Origin: a virus | Length of the DNA stretch: 51,905 bases | IMG/VR virus record: IMGVR_UViG_3300025127_000057 | Span: 1 to 51,905 of that record | Strand: one strand, 5' to 3' | In this document: one piece after another, positions 25,441 through 35,883 of the stretch | Layout: each line of letters begins with the position of its first letter | How positions within the stretch are numbered: the first letter of the stretch is position 1 | Position numbers and translations under genes: made by a program | The notes under the pieces: model-generated | Databases searched by the model: none | What the model was told of the DNA's origin: nothing | What the model saw: the letters and a program-made list of their open reading frames with translations, nothing else

Positions 25441-28226
25441 GCAACACCTCCGGGGGTCTCGTCTTCGTCATCGAGTTTGACGTTCATGCCTTGCCGTTGT
25501 GCAGCATTGATTGCTTGAGGCGATTCGGCCTCTTGCCCAGGCGTCAGCATGCCCATGTTGCTTGCAGCCAGCGACGCCACCGCAGGAGTCATTGGTTTCG
25601 GACGACCGATTGCTTCGCGAAACGCTCGAGAAAGACTGCGACCTTCAGACTCGCGACGCTGCTTCCGCTCCTCTCGTCGTTGCTTTCGCTCTCGTGCTTT
25701 TCGTGCCCCACGGGGTTCGTCAGCTCGTTGCACCGGACCAGTAGACTGCTGGTCGGGGATTGTCGGGGGAGGTGACTTGGCGGGCTCGTCTGTAAGCGCA
25801 TCGCCGCTGATGGCGTCCACAATCTCTGCTTGTGTTGCAGTGCCATCGTCTTTTGCTTTCTGCTTGGGCGCTGTCTCGGGACGGTTTGCTGCAAACTGTG
25901 CGGCCGCTTCCCGCTTTGCTTTCTCAATGTCCTGTGCCTTGAGACCTTCAGTCAGTGCACGAGTACCGGCCACCATAGAACCTTTATCGCCTCGACGGAT
26001 GGCTTCGATCTGCGTGTTGACCTTGTTGACGTCAACACCCTCGGTTGTTGCAGCCATCCGAGCCAAGTTCTCAATGAGTTTGTCTCGGTCACGTTGAGTG
26101 GTTGCCATGTCCGCTGCAGCAGCTTTTGTATCGGCCTCTGCTGCTGCCATGGCTTCATCTGCAGTCTGTGTGGGAGCAGGTGCTGCCGGTGCCTTGGGCG
26201 CCTCTGGTGCGTCTTTCAATGCAGGGATGGTGACGTCGGGTTCATCCGCGTCGTCATCGGCCATGATGTCAGCATCGGATCGCGCAGGTTGGTCTGCACG
26301 CTTTTCTGCTTCAATCTCTCTCGCAAACTCCTGCTCAAACTGTTTTGCTTCAGTCCTTGGCGTCTCTTCAGTTTCGCGGGACTTCGGTGCAATGACACCG
26401 GCGACTTTGCCCATGACGTCATCGACTCGATCGAGCACCGTCTTTCGGGCAGGCGCCTCCAACGATTGCGCTTCAGAACGACCATTGGTTTCTTTGATGG
26501 TCTCTTCCAACGGTTTGGCATCTTCGAGACCTGCGGCTTCGAGAATCTGCTCTCGAACCTTTGCGTCATCGCGAGACTTCGTCTGCAGCCCTTCAGGTAC
26601 TGACGCGCCTCCTTTGATGGCCTCAGGCGTTACCAAAGCTCCAGAACCATCAAACATGGGCTGACCGGACTTTGTGGCGACTGGTCGAACCTTGGCTGCA
26701 ACGTCATCCGATACCTCGACAAACGTTCCCGTTTGAGGGTCAATCAAGAAGACTTCAGCAACCCCGCCTTCCCCGGACACAGCGTACAGCATTCCATCGA
26801 CTTGGACGGCTTGCACAGGCGCCTGCTTGTTTGCCAACTCTTTGGCAGTGAGCCCCTTGTTACGGAACAACATCTCGGCCTCTGCCGACTTGCGTCGCGC
26901 ACGTTCGCTCATCCTGAACGACATCTGCTCAACAGGTGCCGGTTGACCATCCCACGCAGTGTATTCACCTTTCTTGAAGAGTTGGTCTTTCGCTTCTCCA
27001 TCGGGGTCTACGAATCGCAAGCGGACACTGCCTGCCGGGTCGTTTGCATGCGTCATCAATCGTTCGCCGTACAACCGTCGTGTCTCTCCGGTCTCAGGGT
27101 TTTGGATGACGAGCTGGCCAAGGTTGTTCGTCACACCTCCGTTGGCACGAGGGATGTACTCGCCCTGGGGCTTACGCCGTTCCCGCTTGTACTGCATGAT
27201 TGCGCGGAACATCGCAGGACGGTTGATACCTCGGACTTTTTTCGTATCAGGGTCAACGATTACGGGTGGCGGCGTGTACTTGCGATCGGCGGCCCAAGTT
27301 TGAAACGCTTCGTCTTTGGCGTAGTCTTGGAATATGTCCTCGCGTGTTCGTTCTCTTCCACCACCAAGCAGACTTTCTTCAATCGCTTTCAGTGTGGTGG
27401 AATCTTGGAAGTACTTCTCACGAGCAAAGTCCAACTCACCGAGTCGGGCTGCAGCTGCTTCCGCGCTTGGCAAAGATTGCTCGACTGTACCCGTGAACCC
27501 TTTGTAGTCTTTACCCACTTGCTGCAATCTTGAGATGGCACCGCTACGACGATTCGTTACATCCTCGACTTGCTTCGATACGGCAGTTTCATAATCAGCG
27601 AACTCTTTCTTAAGGTTTTCTGCGCGGTTCAGAGTGTCTACGCGTTCTTGGAAAGCCTTTTGAAGTGGTGTTTCCTTACCGTCCATTTGAGGGCCAAGTT
27701 CATAACGTCCTTGGGCATTCTTAATGATTGCAGTGCTTCCTGTACGCTCCAACAGATTACGGATCAACGCCGCTCGCTGCAAGTCGTTGCGACCCAACCC
27801 TTCAGGGTCACCTGAAATCGCAAACCCAATCTGTTGCTCCAACGCATCTGCTGAAGCCGTTCCCGTCAAACTGGAACGATTGACTGCATTGACAATGTTG
27901 GCGGCAGTGTTCGCGTTGAACTTGTTGTATGCGGCCTCGAACTTCATGCGGTCACTGCGTACACCATCGAGAAGTCTGCCTGACAGTGCCTCTTGTGCAG
28001 TGAACTCTCTTGACTGCACTTGTGCCATGGCCGATGTCAACGAGATGGTTGCGTTCAGCTGATCACGCTGTTCCTTGTAGACTTGACCTCGAACGTCTTT
28101 CTCAAGGGAATCAACGCTGCGCTTCAGCCCCAAGTACAAACGTGTGGTGTCACGATCAAACGTTGGTTCGGAAGTTTCTTTACCTTCGGCTCTGTAGACC
28201 TGGGCGTAACCTTCATACAAGCTCAT
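25437..28226 (-). CDS. Large internal virion protein
   Basis: 929 residues. The N-terminal 300 residues are helical with many charged heptads; a middle section (about 330-550) is more mixed alpha/beta; and the last 380 residues are low complexity, rich in Ala, Glu, Lys, Pro and Arg, ending in a run of RKARERKQRREERKQRR-type basic repeats. Size, composition and position match the second internal/ejected protein of podoviruses (compare T7 gp15), though no sequence match is claimed. Such flexible proteins are packed around DNA and leave the capsid on infection. Coupled to the next gene by ATGA. Confidence 0.65.
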   Translation of the reverse strand: MSLYEGYAQVYRAEGKETSEPTFDRDTTRLYLGLKRSVDSLEKDVRGQVYKEQRDQLNATISLTSAMAQVQSREFTAQEALSGRLLDGVRSDRMKFEAAYNKFNANTAANIVNAVNRSSLTGTASADALEQQIGFAISGDPEGLGRNDLQRAALIRNLLERTGSTAIIKNAQGRYELGPQMDGKETPLQKAFQERVDTLNRAENLKKEFADYETAVSKQVEDVTNRRSGAISRLQQVGKDYKGFTGTVEQSLPSAEAAAARLGELDFAREKYFQDSTTLKAIEESLLGGGRERTREDIFQDYAKDEAFQTWAADRKYTPPPVIVDPDTKKVRGINRPAMFRAIMQYKRERRKPQGEYIPRANGGVTNNLGQLVIQNPETGETRRLYGERLMTHANDPAGSVRLRFVDPDGEAKDQLFKKGEYTAWDGQPAPVEQMSFRMSERARRKSAEAEMLFRNKGLTAKELANKQAPVQAVQVDGMLYAVSGEGGVAEVFLIDPQTGTFVEVSDDVAAKVRPVATKSGQPMFDGSGALVTPEAIKGGASVPEGLQTKSRDDAKVREQILEAAGLEDAKPLEETIKETNGRSEAQSLEAPARKTVLDRVDDVMGKVAGVIAPKSRETEETPRTEAKQFEQEFAREIEAEKRADQPARSDADIMADDDADEPDVTIPALKDAPEAPKAPAAPAPTQTADEAMAAAEADTKAAAADMATTQRDRDKLIENLARMAATTEGVDVNKVNTQIEAIRRGDKGSMVAGTRALTEGLKAQDIEKAKREAAAQFAANRPETAPKQKAKDDGTATQAEIVDAISGDALTDEPAKSPPPTIPDQQSTGPVQRADEPRGARKARERKQRREERKQRRESEGRSLSRAFREAIGRPKPMTPAVASLAASNMGMLTPGQEAESPQAINAAQRQGMNVKLDDEDETPGGVA

Positions 28227-28237
28227 TTCGATAATCC

Positions 28238-28840
28238 TTACGCGGGTTTACCCAACAGGTTGGTCTGGTACTTAGCCATCCTTTCTTGGTCTTTCTGCAC
28301 TGTAGCTGCAGCCCTTCCGAGAGACTGCGACACACGCGCTGCCTTCTCTCTCTGGTCGTCTTCCAACTGCTGTTGCGCAGCATCCCTTCGACGCCGATTT
28401 TCATCGAAGCGCGCTTGCGACAACTTTTGAATGTCCGCACCGACTTTTGCTTGGAACTCTCGCGTCTGTTGCCCTTGCTGCCCCATGGCTCTTTGGACTC
28501 TACCCGAACGACCAAACCCACCTGTTGCCGCCGCCTGTCGTCGAAGATCTGCCGTAACCGAGGCCTCTGTGCCTCGGATGCCCCGCAAGGCCTCGGCCAT
28601 CATACTTTGGCGTTGTGCACCGCTTAGGCCAGTAACCTTCTTTTTGGCTTCTCGCTCCAACCGTTTCCTACGTTCTCTCTCTTTGGGACCGTCTTTGGCG
28701 GAGACAACGACATCCGTTAGCGCCAGTAGTGCCCCGATGATTCCATACTGTACGATTCCGTCTACAGGCGACTCGCCTGCGAGCACGTACAACAGCGCAA
28801 CGACAATGGCAGAGAGCCACAACTTCCAGTGTTTCAACAT
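28238..28840 (-). CDS. Small internal virion protein with N-terminal membrane segments
   Basis: 200 residues from ATG 28840 (AGAGG seven bases before), nine residues inside the longest frame. Two hydrophobic stretches at about 5-21 (WLSAIVVALLYVLAG) and 29-44 precede a highly basic, glutamine- and arginine-rich helical body. A short membrane-active protein followed by two much larger internal proteins is the order gp14-gp15-gp16 in T7, where gp14 forms the outer-membrane part of the ejection channel. That role is inferred from order and topology. Confidence 0.6.
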   Translation of the reverse strand: MLKHWKLWLSAIVVALLYVLAGESPVDGIVQYGIIGALLALTDVVVSAKDGPKERERRKRLEREAKKKVTGLSGAQRQSMMAEALRGIRGTEASVTADLRRQAAATGGFGRSGRVQRAMGQQGQQTREFQAKVGADIQKLSQARFDENRRRRDAAQQQLEDDQREKAARVSQSLGRAAATVQKDQERMAKYQTNLLGKPA

Positions 28841-28871
28841 CACAAGACCTCTTTGCGAATATATCACGCCA

Positions 28872-29642
28872 CTACAGCATAGTCAGTACGCGAGCGTTGC
28901 GAATCCCGAATGACGCTTTTTGCATGGTGTAGAACGTAAACTGTCGGAGTGCCTGACCAAACTTGATGGTAAAGTCTTGCTGATAGTTGGCCCCGTCATC
29001 GTCTACAACGTGTTGCATCGCCATCTGCAATCTTAGTTGGTGCCAACCCTTCGCAAGACCCGATACCTCTAAGTGGCTCATGTCAAACCACAGTGCGTTG
29101 TGTGGTTCGCAGTTGATGACTTGAGAAGCTCGAAGTCCGCGAACACCATCAGTGATCGCGGAAATCGATAAGGGTCGAAGAGTGTGACTTAAATCAGCTC
29201 CGTCCAGTTGCGCGATGATGAACATACTGGGGAAAATGTCACCCCCCAGTTTAGTGGTCCGAGCAATCTTCCACTTTGTTTGACTAACAAAAAACGACCA
29301 TTGCAAAAGCGCCATGGTCGCGTCGTAGGGTTGGTAAAACCGAACGGAGCACCCAGGCACATTGAAACGGTTGGTGACGACTCCAGTTTGATTTACACCA
29401 ACCCCATCGGAAAACAGAGTTGTTTCGTATTGATCCCAGTCTTGACGCCCAATCGCTGCCTGTTCGGGCATGACGTGTTCTGGTTGAATCCGAAACTTTT
29501 CATTGAAGTTGTTGATGTCCAAGTTGCCGTCAACGGTTGCCATCAATCCCGTGCCTGATTCACCAAACACGGATTCGTTGTGTGCCTCGACGTCAAGAGT
29601 TGTGCCGTCGGGATAACTGTATGGGGGAACGATACGCGGCAT
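28872..29642 (-). CDS. Hypothetical tail/virion protein
   Basis: 256 residues. The sequence alternates strands and loops (VRFYQPYDATMALLQWSFFVSQTKWKI) and looks like a beta-sandwich protein, with no membrane segment. The start is ATG 29642, overlapping the previous stop (TAATG) with GAGG upstream. It is paired with the 582-residue gene before it, which also mixes beta segments and WQ/WNA motifs; both probably belong to the tail or to a fibre-base complex. The function was not recognised. Confidence 0.55.
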   Translation of the reverse strand: MPRIVPPYSYPDGTTLDVEAHNESVFGESGTGLMATVDGNLDINNFNEKFRIQPEHVMPEQAAIGRQDWDQYETTLFSDGVGVNQTGVVTNRFNVPGCSVRFYQPYDATMALLQWSFFVSQTKWKIARTTKLGGDIFPSMFIIAQLDGADLSHTLRPLSISAITDGVRGLRASQVINCEPHNALWFDMSHLEVSGLAKGWHQLRLQMAMQHVVDDDGANYQQDFTIKFGQALRQFTFYTMQKASFGIRNARVLTML

Positions 29643-31390
29643 TATTTCCTCAAATGGATGAGCATGAGATTAGCGGCATTCCAGTTGATGAACGGATTTT
29701 CAAAGATGCCGCCACCGGCGAAGTTATCGTGGTCAGGGCCTCCTCCTGGGCCGCCTTCAACAGCTGCCATCGAAGCTCCAAACACGCCGATGTAGTGTTT
29801 CGTTGCAGTCGGTTCAAAGTCTGACCCACGCAACACGGTGAACAATGGAATGTCGACGTTCACATTGAGTTCGGTACCAAAGAACTGTTGCATCTGTTGG
29901 CGGTTTGGGCCACCAAAAGCGTCAAACGCGCTGAACCCGCCTAAGGCATCTGCCCATTGGAAGGAGTTTACGTAGCCCGTGCTGCCGGGGCCGGTCGTTG
30001 GTGACAGTTTCCAGTCCTCTGGCCCACTGCTCGTGACGTTGTCCCTCATCCCAAAACGGAATGCTCCAAAACCGTCTAAGAATCGCTCTATGAAAATCGC
30101 GTCTCCGCGAACTTCGAGTTCACGCAAAGAGATATTCGCCATCAAAATGATGATGTCATCGTCCAAAAATCGCTCTTCCGTTACAACTTCCAACACAGTG
30201 CTGGCGTCTCGCAGTTGGTACCACCCCCACCCAAATGAACTGCTGCTAACAGTCTCAAGCACCGTGCCCGGCCAGTGGGGTGCTGCCTTCAGTACTCTGT
30301 GGTCGTTGTCGATTGTGGTTTGCAGGCAACTGACAACCTTAGAAGGTAGGTGCGTGTTGAACAGCGCCTCTCGCCGAATGTTGCCCGCTTTGAGGTCGTT
30401 GTTCTCTTCGGCTAAGTTACTGACGGTGGACCCCAACGTACTGTTTTCAACAGGGTCTTCGGACTCAAAGACAAAGACTTGTTTGTCAGAAACATCCGAT
30501 GAAAGCGTTTGAACTGCGTGAATCGGCATCTCAATGACATGCAACTCACGACTGTGTACACCGATTACGTCTTCATTCTGTTGCATGACATTTTTGCGCC
30601 GAGGCACGCGTCTGGCCACGATCTCAATCGTGTGCGACCCTGGTTCTACGGGAAAGATAGTCCCGAGACGAATCGGTAAGACCTCTGGTCCAGGGGACAC
30701 AGCTCGAGTGTCAGGCACCCTCGTTCCCGGCAGTTTCTCATTGTCTTTCTTCAAAGACTGCACAGGCTTCATCCCCAACGGAGAACGACTGAAAATACTC
30801 TGCTTGCCCGTGATGGTCCACTCAACAACGCGCCCGTCCACGCGAATCGCGAAGTGCGCTCGAGACCCAAAGAATCCGTTGCTCAGATGGTGCAACCCCA
30901 GCTGGGAGATGTTGGTCACAGTTGTAGCGAGATCACCATCAGCCCCAAAGCTCACGGAGTCAAACGACCAACCGTTTCGGACGTACTGTAGCCACCCGTT
31001 GATCCACAGGTTTGCTTGACCCGTTGTGATGGTAATCGTGGTGTCCGCTACCACCGTCCAACTGTTGGTGTTCGGAACCAAGAACAAGTCTGCTGGAGGG
31101 TCATCTACATCAAACCGAGGCTGGTTTACACCTTCATCGTTCAACGTCAGTGGACGTTCCGTATCAAAACTGGGTTCAACGGTTTTGTTGGTGGCAGTGT
31201 GGTACTTGTAGTAGGCCTCTTTGTCGGGAATGGCCAGTGACTTGAGCCCTTGAGGTCCAATCCCTTCAATGTTCTCCAAGTCCAAGTTGCCACCAGAGAC
31301 GACCTTGACTGTTTGAAGATCTTCGTTCAACTCAATCGGGTCGAGCACGTCTTCTTTTTGAAGCACACGTTTTTGAAAAATAAATGGCAT
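29642..31390 (-). CDS. Hypothetical tail protein
   Basis: 582 residues, mostly beta-rich in the first 350 (TTITITTGQANLWINGWLQY, HTIEIVARRVPRR) and with a glycine-rich end (VEGGPGGGPDHDNFAGGG). There is no signal or membrane segment. It follows the tail nozzle gene by five bases and precedes the smaller beta protein, so it is probably a component of the tail or fibre attachment ring. I do not recognise the family. Confidence 0.55.
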   Translation of the reverse strand: MPFIFQKRVLQKEDVLDPIELNEDLQTVKVVSGGNLDLENIEGIGPQGLKSLAIPDKEAYYKYHTATNKTVEPSFDTERPLTLNDEGVNQPRFDVDDPPADLFLVPNTNSWTVVADTTITITTGQANLWINGWLQYVRNGWSFDSVSFGADGDLATTVTNISQLGLHHLSNGFFGSRAHFAIRVDGRVVEWTITGKQSIFSRSPLGMKPVQSLKKDNEKLPGTRVPDTRAVSPGPEVLPIRLGTIFPVEPGSHTIEIVARRVPRRKNVMQQNEDVIGVHSRELHVIEMPIHAVQTLSSDVSDKQVFVFESEDPVENSTLGSTVSNLAEENNDLKAGNIRREALFNTHLPSKVVSCLQTTIDNDHRVLKAAPHWPGTVLETVSSSSFGWGWYQLRDASTVLEVVTEERFLDDDIIILMANISLRELEVRGDAIFIERFLDGFGAFRFGMRDNVTSSGPEDWKLSPTTGPGSTGYVNSFQWADALGGFSAFDAFGGPNRQQMQQFFGTELNVNVDIPLFTVLRGSDFEPTATKHYIGVFGASMAAVEGGPGGGPDHDNFAGGGIFENPFINWNAANLMLIHLRK

Positions 31391-31395
31391 GGTAC

Positions 31396-33522
31396 CTACT
31401 TGTCTGCACGAAAAGGTATACGCCCTCGTGGGCTGCCCGAAGTGGCGACGCTCATGTCGAATGCAAACGACGCCAAGTGCAATCGTTCGGGCGATTCGAC
31501 CTCAATCTCAAACGCCCAAGTGTTGACGTTTCGCAAGTCCACAGGAACTTGGCGCCAGTACAGTCGAGGATAGTGGGTCTTTGCTTGGCCCAAGACGGCT
31601 TCACCCGCAATGTCTCGAACCACGTTGGACTCGTCGTCTACGCCAAGCAGTCGTAAATCAGTGATCTCAGTTACGGGGTCCCATGAACCGTTGCGATAAA
31701 ACCGGATGGTGGCGTCGCCGTTCCATGCATCAACCATTCCCAAGTACAGAGATCGGATATTCAGAGGGGTCAATCCTGTATCGTCACCCCGAATCCAAGC
31801 AGATCTGTACCGGACTTTGCGGTCTGGAAACTCGTGGTCAGGACGTTCTCGACCCAACACATACACATTGGACGTCAGATCCACAGTGACGTCATCGGGT
31901 CCTCGCGATTCTTCCGGTTTCAACTCGCGCCCAGCAAACAGGTTGTATTGGCGCCAGTCGTCGGTTTGGCAGATGTCTGCGATGTGGTAGCCCAACTCTT
32001 GACGTCGCCAGTACTGCCCATCAAAGATAAGCAACAGATCGTTGAAGTTCGAGCCAGCCGGAGCGATTGCGCAACGATACTCGCCACTGACTGCATCGAC
32101 CGAAGCAGACGCTTGACGCATTCTTGCTCGATTGATGAAGTAACGTATCTCCCGCTGAATCGGTTTGCTGATTCGTGTAATCGTGCCTGCAGCAAGTGCG
32201 TAGAACCCGTCTCGACCCAACCACACCAATGTTCCATCGGGCATGGCCTGAATCGACGAAGGCGCTACGCAACCAATCCCTTTTGACATGGGCACCGGTG
32301 CTGCGAACTCTTGGAGGGAATACAAGCTGGTTTCGGTGAACGCCAGCAGCAGTCCACCATGAGAGACCAATCCTGTGACCTCTGCACCGCCCGAGTCGGG
32401 GAACACGAACTCAAACTCAGGGAACGTACCCGGAAAACCTGCTTGAGAGCGACGGACAATCCCTGGCTCGGCACCTGTGTTGGCAATCACCAATCGGCCT
32501 TGATGCGTGCACATCAACTTGAACGCTGGTGTCGAAACGGTTTGTTCCCACTGTTTACCGAGACTGGCGTCTGAGTTGTAGTCTCCAAACGAAAACCCGG
32601 ATGACCCTGCAACGCGACGGAGCAGTTGAGGAATCGTGCTGACGTGTCTGGTGTCAGGCGTTCGGTACAAGTGAATCGCCACAGTGTGCTGAGGTGCATC
32701 GGCGGCAACTTGCACCAAGAACGAGCGAGTCAAGTCGTCGATCTCTGTGCCCGCCTCTTTCTTCGTGGTTGTGGGGTCAAATGGGTCAGACTGCATTGTC
32801 GAGATGCGAGCCGCGTTGCTGGGCAACGAGAACGCAGAAAGGTTGCCGTGAACATCTTCATACTGGACGTAGTAGTACCACTCACCCGAGAGCACCGACC
32901 CCGTTCGCCCGTCAAGAGCATCTCCTGGGGTACCAATCTCTCCGGGCCAAGAGTAGCCCAGTGAGTTGGGTAGATGGCGAGGCACCTCGGTAAAGATGGG
33001 TTGAGAGGGCGACAGGGCTGTGGGTGTGCTCGGTGTTGCAGAAAACCCCAAAGGCACAACCATGTTGTCGTAAGCAATGACTTTGGGTTCATCCACACCA
33101 TTCGTAAAGATGACCTTGTCATTCATGACCACGTACTGATCAGGGAATCTTGCCCGGTCGTCATCGTTCAAGTCGGTGACCAACGCAACCCAACTACCTG
33201 CTCCGTTCGATGAACCACCGCCCATGTGGCGCCAAAGCACTCGACCAAAACGAGCAAGCAACATGGGAGCCGCTCCCGCCACCAGTGTTGTGTGGAAGAC
33301 GCTGTGCGGCGTCGTCTCTACAACATCTGCATCTTTGGCGCCAACGCTGTAGTATGGGGCGTCTTGGTACGGCGTGGGACCGCGGACGGACTCAAGCGTG
33401 TCCTCAGGGGTCATCTCTAAGTTGAGGACACGCTGGGCGAGCAACGAAGCCGAATACTGCAACTGCGACTCGCCGGGAGGAATCGTCAGTTGAACAGTAG
33501 TTTGGTTGGTGGGGCTCGCCAT
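31396..33522 (-). CDS. Tail nozzle protein (T7 gp12-like, beta-propeller)
   Basis: 708 residues, close to the length of T7 tail tubular protein B. The central part shows the propeller-type run of repeats seen in these nozzles: KGIGCVAPSSIQAMPDG, LVWLGRDGFYAL, then SGEYRCAIAPAG and LLLIFDGQYWRRQELG. Nozzles form the hexameric end of short tails and close the DNA channel. GAGGAAGG precedes the ATG. It is followed by further tail genes and then by the internal proteins, the expected podovirus order. The assignment is by motif style and context. Confidence 0.72.
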   Translation of the reverse strand: MASPTNQTTVQLTIPPGESQLQYSASLLAQRVLNLEMTPEDTLESVRGPTPYQDAPYYSVGAKDADVVETTPHSVFHTTLVAGAAPMLLARFGRVLWRHMGGGSSNGAGSWVALVTDLNDDDRARFPDQYVVMNDKVIFTNGVDEPKVIAYDNMVVPLGFSATPSTPTALSPSQPIFTEVPRHLPNSLGYSWPGEIGTPGDALDGRTGSVLSGEWYYYVQYEDVHGNLSAFSLPSNAARISTMQSDPFDPTTTKKEAGTEIDDLTRSFLVQVAADAPQHTVAIHLYRTPDTRHVSTIPQLLRRVAGSSGFSFGDYNSDASLGKQWEQTVSTPAFKLMCTHQGRLVIANTGAEPGIVRRSQAGFPGTFPEFEFVFPDSGGAEVTGLVSHGGLLLAFTETSLYSLQEFAAPVPMSKGIGCVAPSSIQAMPDGTLVWLGRDGFYALAAGTITRISKPIQREIRYFINRARMRQASASVDAVSGEYRCAIAPAGSNFNDLLLIFDGQYWRRQELGYHIADICQTDDWRQYNLFAGRELKPEESRGPDDVTVDLTSNVYVLGRERPDHEFPDRKVRYRSAWIRGDDTGLTPLNIRSLYLGMVDAWNGDATIRFYRNGSWDPVTEITDLRLLGVDDESNVVRDIAGEAVLGQAKTHYPRLYWRQVPVDLRNVNTWAFEIEVESPERLHLASFAFDMSVATSGSPRGRIPFRADK

Positions 33523-33537
33523 GTTCCTTCCTCAGGA

Positions 33538-34113
33538 CTACAGGGTCACTTCAATGTTCTCGAACGCTTTGTTGTGCCAAGCGTCACGAAGAATGGTTTG
33601 TCCATTTTCATGGCCCTTCAAAAAAGGCGAGGCCTTCACAGCTCGTGATCGCCAAGTCATGAACTTCTCACCATCTTCGGGAGAAGGAAGAGTGACAAAC
33701 TTGATGTCTGCAGATTCGATGTCAGCCTCGGGAGCAGAGGCGTTGTTTGCAAAAGCCTCCAATGAAGCGCTCAGGTCATCAATGGTGGCTTGCAACTTGG
33801 CAACCGTCGCTTCAAGACGAGCAACTTTGCCCTGCATTCCCGAAGCACCGTCCTCCGGCTCGACCCACCCTTCAGGTGTCAGGGTCCATCCCAGAGGCAT
33901 CCAGTCATGCTTGCTCTTCAAGTCAACGTCAGACGCCAAGAACTCAATACCATTGCGTGTGAGCAGCGTTGCACTCCAGCTGGTGCTTTGCACTGAGGGT
34001 GTCAAGATTGCAGAAACAGTTGCTTCTTCGTACTGGCCGCTCAAGTTTTCGCGGAACACTACGTCGCCCAGGCAAGGCTTAGGCATGGCAAGTCGGATGG
34101 AATGGAGTTTCAC
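33538..34113 (-). CDS. Hypothetical protein with central coiled coil
   Basis: 191 residues, beginning at GTG 34113 with GAGG five bases upstream. Beta-like N-terminal 80 residues end in a LGWTLTPEGWVEP element; residues 90-125 form a clear heptad helix (KVARLEATVAKLQATIDDLSA); the last 50 residues are mixed. It lies between the putative adaptor and the nozzle gene, suggesting a small trimeric tail or fibre-base protein. No family was recognised. Confidence 0.5.
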   Translation of the reverse strand: MKLHSIRLAMPKPCLGDVVFRENLSGQYEEATVSAILTPSVQSTSWSATLLTRNGIEFLASDVDLKSKHDWMPLGWTLTPEGWVEPEDGASGMQGKVARLEATVAKLQATIDDLSASLEAFANNASAPEADIESADIKFVTLPSPEDGEKFMTWRSRAVKASPFLKGHENGQTILRDAWHNKAFENIEVTL

Positions 34114-34141
34114 GGTAACCTCGTGTTGGTGGGTGTCTCAG

Positions 34142-35869
34142 CTATTCGCTGCTTTTGAATGAACCGTAACGGTGCCTACGAGAGTAGCCGAGTAGCGGCA
34201 CAGGTTCAACAATACGGCCGGGGTTAGCGTAGCGTCTTCGATATGTTTTCACAAGTTCCATGTACCGCTGCATATGCGCTTGCGCGCCGATCTGATCTGC
34301 CCCATCGATTAGGGACATGTAGTGCAGCGCCAACTCAAGTAGGCAGGGTATGGCGTCCCTCTGGATCGGAGCGGTGTCGCGGTCATCAATGAACTTTCGA
34401 GGCAACCGCAGAACTCGAAAGTCCAACTCGTATCGCTCGTCTTGGTGTGGGTACACCTTCCATGCAAAGTAGCCTGTGCTGTGCTTCACCGGACGGTGGT
34501 AGTCGTACAGTTGCTTTCCTGTCCAAATGATGCGGGCGCCAGGCAATGTTTCTCTGTACACCGCCGGGTCTACACCAGTTGGCAACGTAGCAATCTGGTC
34601 GTATGTCGGTTCGACCTCACAAAGAAAGTAGAACCGATTGTTTGTTTCAACTGCCGTGTACTCTGCAGGCGCATCGGAGTTTTTACTGAGGTGGGCAACG
34701 TAGTAGCGAATGCGAACGCCAGAGCGGCCGAATCGCGAAAGCGTTAATGAGTCACCAAACCCAAGCATCGAATCAATGTTCGTCGCTGACAGCACCAAAG
34801 CACTGAAGATGTCTGCGCCCTCTGCAGCGCTGAAGTTGGGCTTGTGAGTCAAACGGGTGATGGGCGAGGGTGCGCTCTCCCACAAGGGGTCGTTGACGCC
34901 AGACAATCGAGCGTGCCCCGTTTCAGGAGAAGTGTCTGGTTGGTAAGCCCAGTTGACTTTGAACGTGCTGTCCTGCACCTCATGACCACCAGGAGCAATC
35001 ATGGGACCTTGCTGCCACTCCTGGTCTCTCCGCCCAATGACGTAGGTGTAGCAGATTCCCCACTCACCTGTTTGAAGCGCATCATCTGTAGCGACTCTTC
35101 CCGACTCTCCCCACAACAAGTCGTCTGAGAGCGGCTCTTGCCTGCGAGGTTTGAGGGGTGCGACTTTGGGCGCCTCTGTGGGTGCAGGGATTTGAAAGTG
35201 TCTTCCACGCCAACAACGGTACGGTCGACCGGTATCGTTGCCACGAAAGTCCACCATGTCTTGTCGATATGCACCTGCGGTGTCGATCTGCCACACCTGC
35301 TGCCGAGTGTCGTCAAAGATTCGTGCAGGCTCAAGCACTTGCATGACATCGTCTTCAAAGAAGAACTCAGGTTGGTGCAACCGGAAAGATAACGGTGTTG
35401 ACGACACATCCTTCCACGGACGATCCAGCGTGACGTAGTACGCCAGTGCGCTGTTCTCCGCAGGGTCAGCAGCAGTCCAGAACTCCAGAGACTGACGCCG
35501 ATACAGTCGTCCTTCACTGTCTTCAAACTCAATGTGGAGCAGTCCGTCAAAAGTGCCGTCGACTGCAGGGCGCCACGTGACGCCAGAACCTGTGACACCG
35601 ATGCCCACACCTGAGGCATTCACAAACTGCATGATGCGTTTGTCGGTGCTCACCGGCTTGATGAAAGCCGAAACAGTCCCAGTCTTGATGTCGGGAAGCA
35701 AAACGGCATGAGCTTCCGAGGGAATCAACGCTTCAGGCACATCTCCGGCCAGTCGATCCAGTGCCAAGTTCAATACCTCACGAACTCGACGGTTGAGTGT
35801 TTCACCCGTAGTGTCGTACGAACGGAGATCGAACATGCGTGCACGCAATGAACTGAGGGATGTGTCCAC
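34142..35869 (-). CDS. Hypothetical connector/tail protein
   Basis: 575 residues, starting at GTG 35869 with AGGAG upstream. It opens with LSSLRARMFDLRSYDTTGETLNRRVREVLNLALDRL, reminiscent of the helical opening of head-tail adaptors (T7 gp11 and relatives), then continues as a long beta-rich region. The position directly downstream of the decoration and capsid genes and upstream of the nozzle fits an adaptor or tail-wall protein, but its length is two to three times that of T7 gp11. A terminator lies in front of it, so it is likely made at a lower level than the capsid protein. Confidence 0.5.
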   Translation of the reverse strand: MDTSLSSLRARMFDLRSYDTTGETLNRRVREVLNLALDRLAGDVPEALIPSEAHAVLLPDIKTGTVSAFIKPVSTDKRIMQFVNASGVGIGVTGSGVTWRPAVDGTFDGLLHIEFEDSEGRLYRRQSLEFWTAADPAENSALAYYVTLDRPWKDVSSTPLSFRLHQPEFFFEDDVMQVLEPARIFDDTRQQVWQIDTAGAYRQDMVDFRGNDTGRPYRCWRGRHFQIPAPTEAPKVAPLKPRRQEPLSDDLLWGESGRVATDDALQTGEWGICYTYVIGRRDQEWQQGPMIAPGGHEVQDSTFKVNWAYQPDTSPETGHARLSGVNDPLWESAPSPITRLTHKPNFSAAEGADIFSALVLSATNIDSMLGFGDSLTLSRFGRSGVRIRYYVAHLSKNSDAPAEYTAVETNNRFYFLCEVEPTYDQIATLPTGVDPAVYRETLPGARIIWTGKQLYDYHRPVKHSTGYFAWKVYPHQDERYELDFRVLRLPRKFIDDRDTAPIQRDAIPCLLELALHYMSLIDGADQIGAQAHMQRYMELVKTYRRRYANPGRIVEPVPLLGYSRRHRYGSFKSSE

Positions 35870-35883
35870 AAGGCGCTCCTAAG